Part shown: piece by piece, positions 8,311-16,184 of the stretch
Layout: every line of letters begins with the position of its first letter
Position numbering within the stretch: the first letter of the stretch is position 1
Origin: Zobellia roscoffensis
GTDB lineage: Bacteria > Bacteroidota > Bacteroidia > Flavobacteriales > Flavobacteriaceae
Assembly: GCF_015330165.1 (NCBI RefSeq)
Contig: NZ_JADDXT010000002.1
Coordinates: 1,300,504 to 1,364,503 of the forward strand
Direction: 5' to 3'
DNA: 64,000 nt
Translations under genes and position numbers: made by a program
The notes under the pieces: model-generated
Database searches by the model: none
What the model was told of the DNA's origin: nothing
The model's input: only the letters and a program-made list of their open reading frames with translations

Positions 8311-8513
8311 GAGCCCCAAAACGGGGCTCTCTTTTAAGTAGGTTTTTTTGATTTTCCGGTGGGGACCGGTATGTTTTTGTAAGCTTTGTAGGTTAAGTAG
8401 CGGACTTGGGATTCGTTACTTGTTTCGGTTAAGTTCTAGAGTTGATTTGGGGTCATTGCTATCACTTAATTACACTGTAAACTTACGGCGGTTTTCCTGC
8501 TCTCCTAAATTAT
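8311..8513 (-). ncRNA. candidate small RNA, copy 2 (~200 nt)
   Basis: Same organisation as copy 1: paired boxes (8514-8543), near-consensus -7, ~200 nt of conserved non-coding sequence, the CCCC-loop hairpin, and a terminator stem GAGCCCC / GGGGCTC at 8311-8330 with T-rich sequence on both strands. The terminator stem is kept although its loop bases differ from copy 1 (AAAA against GAAT), which supports selection on the structure. Confidence 0.4.
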
Positions 8514-8543
8514 TGTTGTGAACTAAGGCGAGTCTGTTGTGAA
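8514..8543 (-). promoter_or_regulatory. paired TTCACAACA boxes, 21-bp period (copy 2)
   Basis: TGTTGTGAA at 8514-8522 and 8535-8543 on the plus strand, with the same 21-bp period and the same spacer as copy 1. Confidence 0.5.
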
Positions 8544-8591
8544 AAATACAAACGGTTCATTTCATCGGTGAACTTCACTATTTCGCAACAA

Positions 8592-8617
8592 AAAGCCCTT
8601 GCAAAAACAAGGGCTTT
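8592..8617 (-). terminator. terminator of the 8644 gene
   Basis: A 10-bp stem AAAGCCCTTG / CAAGGGCTTT with a CAAAAA loop, followed on the minus strand by TTTTGTTG, lies directly downstream of the DJ-1/PfpI gene. Confidence 0.8.
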
Positions 8618-8643
8618 CAAATTAAATATTAGGCATTATAGTA

Positions 8644-9189
8644 TTAAGCATGCTGTTCTTCATGCTTGCCTTCTTTTATTTCTTCGACTAACTTGGAATT
8701 AAAGGCTGGTAAATCATTCGGGTTTCTACTGGTAACGAATCCTTGGTCTACTACAACCTCTTCGTCTACCCAGTTCGCTCCAGCATTTACCAAATCGTCT
8801 TTAATAGAATTAAAACTAGTCATTTTACGCCCTTTTACAACGTCAGCGCTAATTAGTGTCCATGCCGCATGACATATGGCCGCTACTGGCTTTTCTTGCT
8901 TAAAGAAATCTCTAACAAAGGTCAATACCTTTTCTTCTCTTCTTAGCTTATCAGGATTGATTACCCCACCTGGTAACATCAATGCATTATAATCATCGGC
9001 AGTTACCTCGTTAATGGTCTTATCTACTTTATAGGAATTGGACCAGTTGCCATCTGCCCATCCTTTAATTTCTCCTGATCCCAAACTTACTATATCTACC
9101 TGAAAGCCTTCCTTTTCCATAGCTTCCTTAGGAGATTTTAATTCACTTTCTTCAAATCCATTTGTAGCTAAAATTGCTATCCTCTTCAT
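8644..9189 (-). CDS. DJ-1/PfpI family protein (type 1 glutamine amidotransferase-like)
   Basis: The 181-residue cytosolic protein has the PfpI-type nucleophile elbow AICHAAW with Cys106-His107, an acidic residue near position 13-14 and the MLPGG loop around 71-75. Relatives are annotated as intracellular protease PfpI/YhbO or as glyoxalase III / protein deglycase, and the sequence alone does not decide between these. The length is typical. It is a single gene with its own terminator downstream, ~95 bp beyond the vsr gene. Confidence 0.88.
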   Translation of the reverse strand: MKRIAILATNGFEESELKSPKEAMEKEGFQVDIVSLGSGEIKGWADGNWSNSYKVDKTINEVTADDYNALMLPGGVINPDKLRREEKVLTFVRDFFKQEKPVAAICHAAWTLISADVVKGRKMTSFNSIKDDLVNAGANWVDEEVVVDQGFVTSRNPNDLPAFNSKLVEEIKEGKHEEQHA

Positions 9190-9283
9190 ATATGTTGTAT
9201 TTTAAATGATTATTAATTTATTTCACTTGCAATATAACCTCAACATACAGAACGCCTTGACGGTAAACCTGATGATTTTTGCT

Positions 9284-9754
9284 CTATCCATAAGCTTCTA
9301 AATGTTCAATTACTTCTGCCAAACATCTATCTAATTCTTTCTTCACTTCGGTCTCCCAAAAACGAAATACCTTATACCCTAAACGCTCCAATTCGGCATT
9401 GACTTCTTCATCGCGCTGCATGTTCCTTTCTATTTTAGCAATCCAGAATTCGCGGTTAGTCTTCACCTTGGGTTTTCTTTCTTCCCAATTGTGGCCGTGC
9501 CAATATTCCCCATCTATAAATATGACGGTCTTGTACTTTTTTAATGCGATATCAGGCTTACCGATCAGTTTTTTATAATCAATGCGATACCTATAACCTG
9601 CGGCATAGAGTGCTTTTCTGAAAGCCAGTTCAGGCTTGGTGTTCTTTCCCCTTATTTTGCTCATGATTTTAGAGCGCTTTGGGGTCGTGTAGAAACCCGA
9701 TTCTTCATTGAACCGAGGGACTTTAATTCGTTCTTTGGAATATGCTTTGGACAT
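9284..9754 (-). CDS. vsr: very short patch repair-type endonuclease (Vsr family)
   Basis: The 156-residue protein has the Vsr core: RGKNTKPELAFRKALYAAGYRYR, then KPDIAL with the catalytic Asp and FIDGEYWHGHNW. Vsr nicks next to T:G mismatches that arise by deamination of 5-methylcytosine. The zinc-binding cysteines of E. coli Vsr are absent in the FIDG region, as in many Vsr-like proteins. No cytosine methyltransferase lies next to it, so it is an orphan; some DUF559-like nickases look similar. It is separated from sdhB by a strong terminator. Confidence 0.85.
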   Translation of the reverse strand: MSKAYSKERIKVPRFNEESGFYTTPKRSKIMSKIRGKNTKPELAFRKALYAAGYRYRIDYKKLIGKPDIALKKYKTVIFIDGEYWHGHNWEERKPKVKTNREFWIAKIERNMQRDEEVNAELERLGYKVFRFWETEVKKELDRCLAEVIEHLEAYG

Positions 9755-9770
9755 ACTTTAAAATAACAAA

Positions 9771-9805
9771 AAATCCCAAACTCCATAAATAGGAGTTTGG
9801 GATTT
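9771..9805 (-). terminator. terminator of the sdhCAB operon
   Basis: A 14-bp stem AAATCCCAAACTCC with its complement and a 7-base loop, followed on the minus strand by TTTGTTATTTT, sits between the sdhB stop and the vsr start. Confidence 0.85.
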
Positions 9806-9843
9806 TCTATATCTAAAAGAGTGCGGTAAACACTCGTACTGTC

Positions 9844-10590
9844 TTATCCTTTGGTGGTCGCACTTAAATATTCACGATTCATTCGGGCAATGTTCTCCAA
9901 AGAAATTCCTTTAGGACATTCTATCTCACATGCACCGGTATTGGTACAGTTTCCGAACCCTTCCAAGTCCATCTGACGCACCATGTTCTGTACTCTATCT
10001 ACTGCTTCTACCTGCCCCTGTGGCAACAAAGCAAACTGAGATACTTTAGCAGAAGTAAACAACATAGCACTTGCGTTCTTACAAGCTGCTACACAAGCAC
10101 CACAACCAATACAGGTAGCGGCATCCATAGCTTCGTCTGCTGCATGTTTATTGATAGGCGTAGCATTAGCATCAACTGTATTCCCAGATGTGTTTACAGA
10201 GATGTAACCACCAGCTTGCTGAATTCTATCAAAAGAACTTCTATCTACTATTAGATCGTTTATTACCGGAAATGCAGTTGCACGGAAAGGCTCAATAACA
10301 ATAGTATCACCATCATTAAACTTACGCATGTGCAATTGACACGTGGTCACCAAACGGTCAGGCCCATGAGGCTCACCGTTTATCTGCAATGAACATGCAC
10401 CACAGATTCCTTCACGACAGTCATGATCAAATTGTACGGGCTCATCTCCTTTGTTAATCAATTCTTCATTAAGAACATCTAACATTTCAAGGAAAGACAT
10501 ATCGCCTTCTATACCTTTTATAGGGTAGGTAACCAATTCACCTTTGGCGTTGGCATCTTTTTGACGCCATATTTTTAAATTAAGCTTCAT
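9844..10590 (-). CDS. sdhB: succinate dehydrogenase / fumarate reductase iron-sulfur subunit
   Basis: The 248-residue electron-transfer subunit of complex II passes electrons from the flavoprotein to heme and menaquinone. Ligands are visible: [2Fe-2S] at C58-x4-C63-x2-C66 (CREGICGAC) with a later Cys, and the [4Fe-4S]/[3Fe-4S] motifs CIGCGACVAAC and TGACEIECPK. It is the last gene of a three-gene minus-strand operon, 6 bp after sdhA, and is followed by a strong hairpin terminator. Confidence 0.96.
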   Translation of the reverse strand: MKLNLKIWRQKDANAKGELVTYPIKGIEGDMSFLEMLDVLNEELINKGDEPVQFDHDCREGICGACSLQINGEPHGPDRLVTTCQLHMRKFNDGDTIVIEPFRATAFPVINDLIVDRSSFDRIQQAGGYISVNTSGNTVDANATPINKHAADEAMDAATCIGCGACVAACKNASAMLFTSAKVSQFALLPQGQVEAVDRVQNMVRQMDLEGFGNCTNTGACEIECPKGISLENIARMNREYLSATTKG

Positions 10591-10596
10591 AGTTAT

Positions 10597-12600
10597 CTAT
10601 TTATAACTTCTTGTCTTTAATTCGATATTCTCGTACTTCAGTTCCTCCTTATGCAAAACTGCATCTTTAGGCTCTCCTTTGTATTCCCAAGCGGAAACAA
10701 ATTTAAAGTTCTCGTCATCACGCAATGCTTCTCCTTCCGCAGTTTGGTACTCTTCTCTAAAGTGGCCACCACAAGATTCATTTCTTGTTAATGCATCTTT
10801 AGCGAACAGTTCACCCAACTCAAGAAAATCTGCCACACGGCCTGCTTTCTCCAATTCTTGGTTCATTCCGTCTGCTTTTCCAGGGATTTTTACGTTCGCC
10901 CAAAAATCCGCACGGAGGGCAGAAATCTCATCAATAGCCTCTTGCAAGTGCTCTGCGTTTCTAGCCATACCACACTTGTCCCACATGATTTTACCCAATT
11001 TCTTGTGATAAAAATCAACTGAATGCTGACCGCTACCCGCCATCAACTTGTCCAATCTATCTTGAACAGTTTTTTCAGCTGCATCAAATTCTGGGGAATC
11101 CGTTGGGATAGCTCCTGTTCTAATATCTTTGGAAAGATAATCTCCTATAGTATAAGGAAGCACAAAATAACCGTCGGCCAGACCTTGCATTAATGCCGAA
11201 GCTCCTAAACGGTTAGCACCGTGGTCACTAAAATTAGCTTCACCTGCGCAGTAACATCCTTCTATAGTTGTTTGTAAGTTATAATCTACCCAAAGACCAC
11301 CCATTGTGTAGTGTACCGCTGGGTATATCATCATTGGCGTCTCATACGGGTTCTCATCTACGATTTTCTCGTACATCTGAAAAAGGTTTCCGTATTTAGC
11401 CTCAACAACTTTTTTACCTAAACGTGTAATTTCTTTATCATCGGCATTTTTGATACCGTGAGTCAGCGCCTCTTCTTCTCCATAACGTTGAATTGCAGAA
11501 GCAAAATCCAAATAAACGGCCTCACCTGTTTTATTAACACCAAAACCGGCATCACAACGTTCTTTAGCGGCACGTGATGCAACATCACGAGGCACTAAGT
11601 TTCCAAATGCAGGGTATCTTCTTTCTAAGTAATAATCACGATCTTCTTCCTTAAGCTGAATAGGCTTCAACTTACCTTCTCTAATGGCAATAGCATCGTC
11701 TTTTCGTTTTGGAACCCAAATACGCCCATCATTACGAAGCGACTCCGACATTAATGTCAGTTTAGATTGATGATCACCAGAGACTGGAATACATGTTGGG
11801 TGAATTTGCGTAAAGCAAGGGTTTGCAAAGAAAGCTCCTCTACGGTGTGCTCTCCAAGCTGCCATTACATTACTTCCCATTGCGTTGGTAGATAAGAAAA
11901 ATACGTTTCCGTAACCTCCAGTAGCCAAAACAACTGCGTGAGCAGAGTGACGTTCAATTTTACCCGTAACCAAGTCACGCGCAATGATTCCTCTTGCTTT
12001 TCCATCAACAAGAACCATATCCATCATTTCATGACGGTTAAACGATTGTATCTTACCACGATTGATCTGTCTGTTCATGGCAGAATAAGCACCCAATAAA
12101 AGTTGCTGTCCTGTTTGTCCTTTGGCATAAAAAGTACGCGAAACCAATACCCCACCAAAAGAACGGTTATCTAACATTCCGCCATACTCTCTTGCAAAAG
12201 GAACCCCTTGAGCAACACATTGGTCAATAATATTAGCCGATTCTTCAGCTAAACGGTACACGTTAGCTTCTCTAGAGCGGTAATCACCACCTTTTATAGT
12301 ATCATAGAAAAGACGATAAGGACTATCGCCATCACCTTGATAATTTTTTGCTGCGTTAATTCCACCTTGAGCTGCAATAGAGTGCGCTCTACGCGGTGAA
12401 TCTTGGTAGCAAAATGTTTTTACGTTATAGCCCAATTCCGCCAAAGTAGCTGCGGCAGAACCACCTGCAAGCCCAGTACCCACAACGATAATATCTATAT
12501 TACGTTTATTGGCTGGGTTTACGAGATTAATATCGTTTTTATGTTGGGTCCATTTAGCGGCCAATGGCCCTTTTGGAACTTTAGAATCCAATATGCCCAT
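10597..12600 (-). CDS. sdhA: succinate dehydrogenase / fumarate reductase flavoprotein subunit
   Basis: The 667-residue catalytic subunit oxidises succinate to fumarate in the TCA cycle. It has the FAD-binding GTGLAGGSAAATLAELG motif, the covalent-FAD segment RAHSIAAQGG (His73), substrate-site motifs around HPTCIP, and the C-terminal RNESCGGHFREE element. The length and N-terminal extension match the Bacteroidetes B-type enzyme, which couples to menaquinone. It begins 2 bp after the sdhC stop, so translational coupling is likely. Confidence 0.96.
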   Translation of the reverse strand: MGILDSKVPKGPLAAKWTQHKNDINLVNPANKRNIDIIVVGTGLAGGSAAATLAELGYNVKTFCYQDSPRRAHSIAAQGGINAAKNYQGDGDSPYRLFYDTIKGGDYRSREANVYRLAEESANIIDQCVAQGVPFAREYGGMLDNRSFGGVLVSRTFYAKGQTGQQLLLGAYSAMNRQINRGKIQSFNRHEMMDMVLVDGKARGIIARDLVTGKIERHSAHAVVLATGGYGNVFFLSTNAMGSNVMAAWRAHRRGAFFANPCFTQIHPTCIPVSGDHQSKLTLMSESLRNDGRIWVPKRKDDAIAIREGKLKPIQLKEEDRDYYLERRYPAFGNLVPRDVASRAAKERCDAGFGVNKTGEAVYLDFASAIQRYGEEEALTHGIKNADDKEITRLGKKVVEAKYGNLFQMYEKIVDENPYETPMMIYPAVHYTMGGLWVDYNLQTTIEGCYCAGEANFSDHGANRLGASALMQGLADGYFVLPYTIGDYLSKDIRTGAIPTDSPEFDAAEKTVQDRLDKLMAGSGQHSVDFYHKKLGKIMWDKCGMARNAEHLQEAIDEISALRADFWANVKIPGKADGMNQELEKAGRVADFLELGELFAKDALTRNESCGGHFREEYQTAEGEALRDDENFKFVSAWEYKGEPKDAVLHKEELKYENIELKTRSYK

Positions 12601-12602
12601 AA

Positions 12603-13271
12603 TTAATGTGTTATTGGGTTAAAATGATGATAAAGTGCGATAAATATAAATCCTAAAGGGATTGCTATCGCATATATTTTAGTAGCTGTCTGAATGCCTG
12701 CAGAGTATTTGTTATTCACCCCTACCGTCTGAAAAGACGAAGCAAAACCATGCCACAAGTGCAATGCCAACAATACAAATGAGATAACATAAATAATTGT
12801 ACGCCAGAAAGGCTGGAATTTATGAACTGTTTCCTCTAAGTAACGCGTTGGGTCTTCTGGGTTAACCGCTATGTATTTATAAGATATCTCTTGTACCCAA
12901 AAATCATACATGTGCAAACCAAGGAAAGCAAGAACTACCAAACCGGTAATAATCATATTCCTAGACATCCAAGATGAATTGGCCCCGCCGTTATAGTTCT
13001 TGTACTTTATTGTCCGTGCTTTATTGTTCTTTAATTCTAGTGCAATACCCATTGCAAAATGAACAATTACCCCAGCTATAAGAACAGGTTGCAAGAGATA
13101 TTGCACCAATCCATTATAACCCATAAAATGCGACCACTCGTTAAAAGTATCCGGTGCAATTACAGAGGTAATGTTAATGACAAAGTGTTGTGCTAGAAAA
13201 AAGACCAAAAAAAGACCCGATAGGGCCATGACCACTTTTCGGGCTATCGAAGATTTTATCAATCCGCTCAT
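12603..13271 (-). CDS. sdhC: succinate dehydrogenase cytochrome b558 subunit
   Basis: The 222-residue single membrane anchor of complex II has five hydrophobic segments and conserved His residues in LAQHFV, VHFAMG, LGLHMY and LALHLW that can ligate two hemes b. One polypeptide replaces the SdhC/SdhD pair, as in Bacillus and Wolinella type B enzymes. It is first in the sdhCAB operon, with a full flavobacterial promoter ~40 bp upstream (13308-13338). Confidence 0.94.
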   Translation of the reverse strand: MSGLIKSSIARKVVMALSGLFLVFFLAQHFVINITSVIAPDTFNEWSHFMGYNGLVQYLLQPVLIAGVIVHFAMGIALELKNNKARTIKYKNYNGGANSSWMSRNMIITGLVVLAFLGLHMYDFWVQEISYKYIAVNPEDPTRYLEETVHKFQPFWRTIIYVISFVLLALHLWHGFASSFQTVGVNNKYSAGIQTATKIYAIAIPLGFIFIALYHHFNPITH

Positions 13272-13307
13272 TTTATATTACGTTGGAGTTAGTTTATAGA
13301 CTATAGA

Positions 13308-13338
13308 CAAAATTAGGTCATAAGCTTGGCTTTAACAA
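13308..13338 (-). promoter_or_regulatory. promoter of sdhCAB
   Basis: On the minus strand, TTG (13336-13338) and TAATTTTG (13308-13315) are separated by 20 bp and match the Bacteroidetes -33/-7 consensus TTG-N17-23-TAnnTTTG exactly, upstream of the sdhC ATG at 13271. Confidence 0.65.
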
Positions 13339-13378
13339 ACTTTGTAAGCGTTTAGCAAAGTATTTAGAAACGTTTTAA

Positions 13379-13475
13379 GTAAACTACCTCTCGGCAAGCT
13401 CACAAGGCATCAAAAGGAATACACTTTGGTTTCGAGGCTAGCCTCGGAGCATTTAATACCGATTATCGAGTAAAA
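13379..13475 (+). repeat. interspersed repeat, copy 1
   Basis: About 97 bp begin GTAAACTACCT and end ATCGAGTAAAAAT; a diverged copy lies at 27319-27416. This copy contains a 14-nt perfect palindrome CGAGGCTAGCCTCG. It sits between the divergent sdh and rimK promoters. It resembles small hairpin repeats scattered through flavobacterial genomes, from memory and unverified. Confidence 0.55.
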
Positions 13476-13501
13476 ATTTCACCCCTAGAAGCAAATAGTT
13501 G

Positions 13502-13533
13502 TTGGCTTTGGAAATTTTCTATGTGTACATTTG
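13502..13533 (+). promoter_or_regulatory. promoter of the rimK-M14 pair
   Basis: TTG (13502-13504), 21 bp, then TACATTTG (13526-13533): an exact flavobacterial promoter about 90 bp upstream of the rimK ATG. Confidence 0.65.
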
Positions 13534-13620
13534 CGCTTCAATTTACACTTCTTGTTTACGGTATATACATTTTTTGACCGATATTAAGGGTGAAAACGTA
13601 CTCAGAGCTACACTACTACT

Positions 13621-14511
13621 ATGGATATTGGTCTTCTTTCCGTAAGCATGAATGTCTATTCTACCCAGAGAATAGCAAACGAAGCCAAAAATTTAGGGCA
13701 TTATATTGAATGGGTAGACCATACCAAGTGTTCCGTAAAAATAGGTAATGGCCAACCTCAAGTATTCTTTAGGGAAGAAAATATAATTGATGCTTTTGAT
13801 GCCATTATTCCGCGTATAGGCACTAAAGTCACGCGCCATGGAGCGGCCGTTGTAAAACAATTTGAGATGAACGAGGTTTTTAGCTCCGCACATTCACAAG
13901 GTATTTCAAAAGCCAGAAACAAGATAAAGGCACTTCAGTTTATGGCAAATAAAGGAATTCCTATTCCGGACACCTTGTTTTCCATAGACCCTGACAATAT
14001 TGAGCAACAGATTGAATTATTGGGAGGTACTCCTCTCATTATAAAACTACAGGAAGGCACGCACGGGCTAGGTGTTGTTTTGGCAGAAACTAAAAAATCT
14101 GCTAAATCTATTATTGATACTTTTTATAAAATGGATACCAGTATTCTCTTGCAGGAGTTTATTGAAGAAAGTAATGGCGAAGACATTCGTGCTTTTGTGG
14201 TTGGTGATAAAGTTGTGGCAAGCATGAAGCGCAGCAGTGGAAATGATGAATTTAGATCTAATGTTCATCGTGGAGGAAGCACCGAAGCTGTGCAACTCAC
14301 CAAAAAAGAAGAAACCATGGCACTAAATGCGGCCAAATATATAGGACTTGGTGTAGCCGGCGTAGATCTCATCCGTTCAAAAAAAGGGCCATTGTTAATT
14401 GAAGTGAACGCCTCACCCGGTCTTCAGGGGATAGAAGCAGCTACAGGTGTTAATATTGCTAAAGAAATTGTGCGGTTCGTAGAACGAAACTGTAGAAAAA
14501 AGAGAAAGTAA
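13621..14511 (+). CDS. rimK: RimK-type ATP-grasp alpha-L-glutamate ligase
   Basis: The 296-residue protein has a pre-ATP-grasp domain (to about residue 95) and an ATP-grasp domain (about 100-285) with the ATP-binding LIIKLQEGTHGLGV segment and the metal-binding LLIEVNASPGLQGIE segment. The family adds glutamate residues to the C-terminus of ribosomal protein S6 or to other acceptors. It is followed by an M14-type peptidase/deacylase gene 30 bp downstream, apparently in one operon. That pairing suggests ligase and hydrolase act on the same acceptor; the acceptor here is unknown. Confidence 0.9.
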   Translation: MDIGLLSVSMNVYSTQRIANEAKNLGHYIEWVDHTKCSVKIGNGQPQVFFREENIIDAFDAIIPRIGTKVTRHGAAVVKQFEMNEVFSSAHSQGISKARNKIKALQFMANKGIPIPDTLFSIDPDNIEQQIELLGGTPLIIKLQEGTHGLGVVLAETKKSAKSIIDTFYKMDTSILLQEFIEESNGEDIRAFVVGDKVVASMKRSSGNDEFRSNVHRGGSTEAVQLTKKEETMALNAAKYIGLGVAGVDLIRSKKGPLLIEVNASPGLQGIEAATGVNIAKEIVRFVERNCRKKRK

Positions 14512-14541
14512 ACTTAGAAAAAAGGAACATCGGGAGCATAT

Positions 14542-15531
14542 ATGAAAACCAATAAAACAATTACCATTGAGGGCGAAAGCGTAAAGCCTGGAGAGACAAA
14601 ACTGTTGAATATTAGTATTGACAGGCTTCCTACTGGAACCTTAATAGACATACCAGTTTACGTTTTCAATGCCAAAAAACCAGGCCCAACACTTTTGGTA
14701 CAAGCGGGTCTGCATGGGGATGAAATCAATGGTATTGAAATTGTACGCCGTATGTTATCTGAAAAACGATTCAATATCACTAGAGGCGCAGTAATTGCCG
14801 TTCCCATTCTGAATATCTTCGGATTTATACATTATTCAAGAGATGTTCCTGATGGCAAAGATGTAAACCGTAGCTTTCCTGGGTCAAGAACAGGCTCAAT
14901 GGCCGGTAGAATTGCTTATCACTATACCTCAGCTATTCTTTCTCAAATAGATTATGGAATAGATTTGCACACGGGCGGAGGTCAACGGCATAACTTTCCT
15001 CAAATTAGATACACCCACAATGATGAGCAGAGTGAAAAACTGGCCAAGGTATTCAATGCACCAATTTCATTTGCCTCCAAACTTATAAAAGGCTCGTTTA
15101 GAAATGCGGCTTTTTTATTGAAAAAACCTACGGTGGTTTTCGAAGCAGGTGAAAGTATGCGTTTTGATGAGTATTCCATTATTGAAGGTATGCAAGGAAT
15201 TCTCAACGTCATGAAGCACCTTGATATGGTTACGACCCTAGACCCCAAATATATTGAACGGAACAATACCGTTCATCTTGGCGAAAGAAAATGGTTGCGC
15301 GCACCAACTGCGGGTATGTTTGTTCCCAGTATATCCAACGGAAGTGAAATTCGAAAAGGACAAGTTTTAGGCATTGTATCCGACCCTTACGCCAAAAGAA
15401 AGAAAACCGTAAAAGCGCCTTTTGATGGTCTAGTTTTTTGCATTAATCACCAAGCGGTAGTCAATCAAGGGGAAGCTTTATTTCATATTGGGAAACCTAC
15501 CAATGAAGGTGTCATACAAGCGGATAGATAA
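14542..15531 (+). CDS. succinylglutamate desuccinylase/aspartoacylase family (M14) zinc enzyme
   Basis: The 329-residue protein has the AstE/AspA-type zinc site: His and Glu in QAGLHGDEINGIE (about residues 51-63) and the second His in DLHTGGG. The family hydrolyses N-acyl amino acids or C-terminal glutamates. A C-terminal beta domain (APTAGMFVPS ... GQVLGIVSDPY ... APFDGLV) resembles a biotinyl/barrel-sandwich fold. Its place behind rimK suggests it trims or recycles the glutamyl tails made by RimK rather than serving arginine catabolism; no other ast gene is nearby. Confidence 0.85.
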   Translation: MKTNKTITIEGESVKPGETKLLNISIDRLPTGTLIDIPVYVFNAKKPGPTLLVQAGLHGDEINGIEIVRRMLSEKRFNITRGAVIAVPILNIFGFIHYSRDVPDGKDVNRSFPGSRTGSMAGRIAYHYTSAILSQIDYGIDLHTGGGQRHNFPQIRYTHNDEQSEKLAKVFNAPISFASKLIKGSFRNAAFLLKKPTVVFEAGESMRFDEYSIIEGMQGILNVMKHLDMVTTLDPKYIERNNTVHLGERKWLRAPTAGMFVPSISNGSEIRKGQVLGIVSDPYAKRKKTVKAPFDGLVFCINHQAVVNQGEALFHIGKPTNEGVIQADR

Positions 15532-15793
15532 CAGCCATTCGTCCGATATCCATGAAGTTTAGTCGAGTTGGCAAAGAGTAGGTGATTCCGCCTAGTCAAA
15601 ATAGCCTTAAAAAAAACCGACCAACAGGTTTGTTTGGAATTCCTTTTACCAATAGACATCAAGAAATACGGTCGTTCATCGACCAATAACAAGCGAAAAA
15701 CGAGGCTTTGCCCAAGAGCAAGTCACTTTAGCAATGTATAAATTAGACTATGCAGTTGGTTTTGTGAAATAACTCTTTTCAAACCAAAAAATC
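15532..15793. other. gap without recognised gene
   Basis: The convergent gap between the M14 gene and the DUF2721 gene. A minus-strand open frame overlaps it but has no recognisable protein features. A run of A/T after CCGACCAACAGG near 15610 could act as a weak terminator; nothing else is clear. Confidence 0.3.
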
Positions 15794-16183
15794 CTATTTT
15801 TCCATATCCTCTAGCTGAATTTCCAGTGCCTTGGTAGATAACTGAACTTCCACCAAGGAGAGCATCAACGAAACCATAAGCGCCAAAAGACTGATGCCAA
15901 AAACGAGGTTGGCCCAAAAGCCGAATTCCAGATAAATTAAACTCATGGTAATCACTGCCAATAAAAAACTGAATATTGCAGTCGCCTGCATATTCTTGAT
16001 TATGGACAAACGCTTTCGCAACTTTTTTACCTGTAGGGCAATTGCAGGCGAGGACGTTTCTTCATACTTCTGATGCAATTGCCTGATCAATGCAGCAATG
16101 GCTAAATATCGTGCATTATACGCCAACATAGTTAGTGAGATTGCCGGAAAGAGCAAAGCAGGAATGCTTAAAGTAAGCTCCAT
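15794..16183 (-). CDS. DUF2721 family membrane protein
   Basis: The 129-residue protein has three hydrophobic segments (about 5-30, 68-88 and 92-115) separated by a basic loop containing KKLRKRL. It matches the general look of DUF2721 inner-membrane proteins, whose function is unknown. Its ATG is one base downstream of the ThuA-domain gene stop, so the two are probably translated from one message. Confidence 0.7.
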   Translation of the reverse strand: MELTLSIPALLFPAISLTMLAYNARYLAIAALIRQLHQKYEETSSPAIALQVKKLRKRLSIIKNMQATAIFSFLLAVITMSLIYLEFGFWANLVFGISLLALMVSLMLSLVEVQLSTKALEIQLEDMEK

Positions 16184-16184
16184 A

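Larger units (their letters stand above)
8311..8572 (-). repeat. tandem direct repeat, unit 2
   Basis: Second copy of the 8006-8268 unit, separated from it by ~42 bp of unrelated sequence. Differences are scattered single bases and small indels, mostly in the hairpin loop and after the CCGG hairpin; the central ~150 bp are nearly invariant. Confidence 0.9.
7976..8643. other. convergent gap filled by a tandem duplication and terminators
   Basis: No protein gene is supported here. The gap lies between the 3' ends of the 5087 gene and the 8644 gene and holds two ~263-bp direct copies (8006-8268 and 8311-8572), each with a terminator hairpin at its left end and paired TGTTGTGAA boxes near its right end, then the terminator of the 8644 gene. 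Confidence 0.7.

Noticed and set aside
7976..8643. Tandem repeats considered as a CRISPR array
   Set aside because: There are only two copies, each ~263 bp, with terminators inside; no short repeats with unique spacers and no cas genes.
10679..11008. Plus-strand 109-codon frame inside sdhA
   Set aside because: It lies wholly antisense to a strongly conserved gene and its residues mirror sdhA codon structure.
15483..15692. Minus-strand 69-codon open frame as a gene
   Set aside because: It overlaps the end of the M14 gene, has no recognisable domain, and no promoter or terminator fits it.
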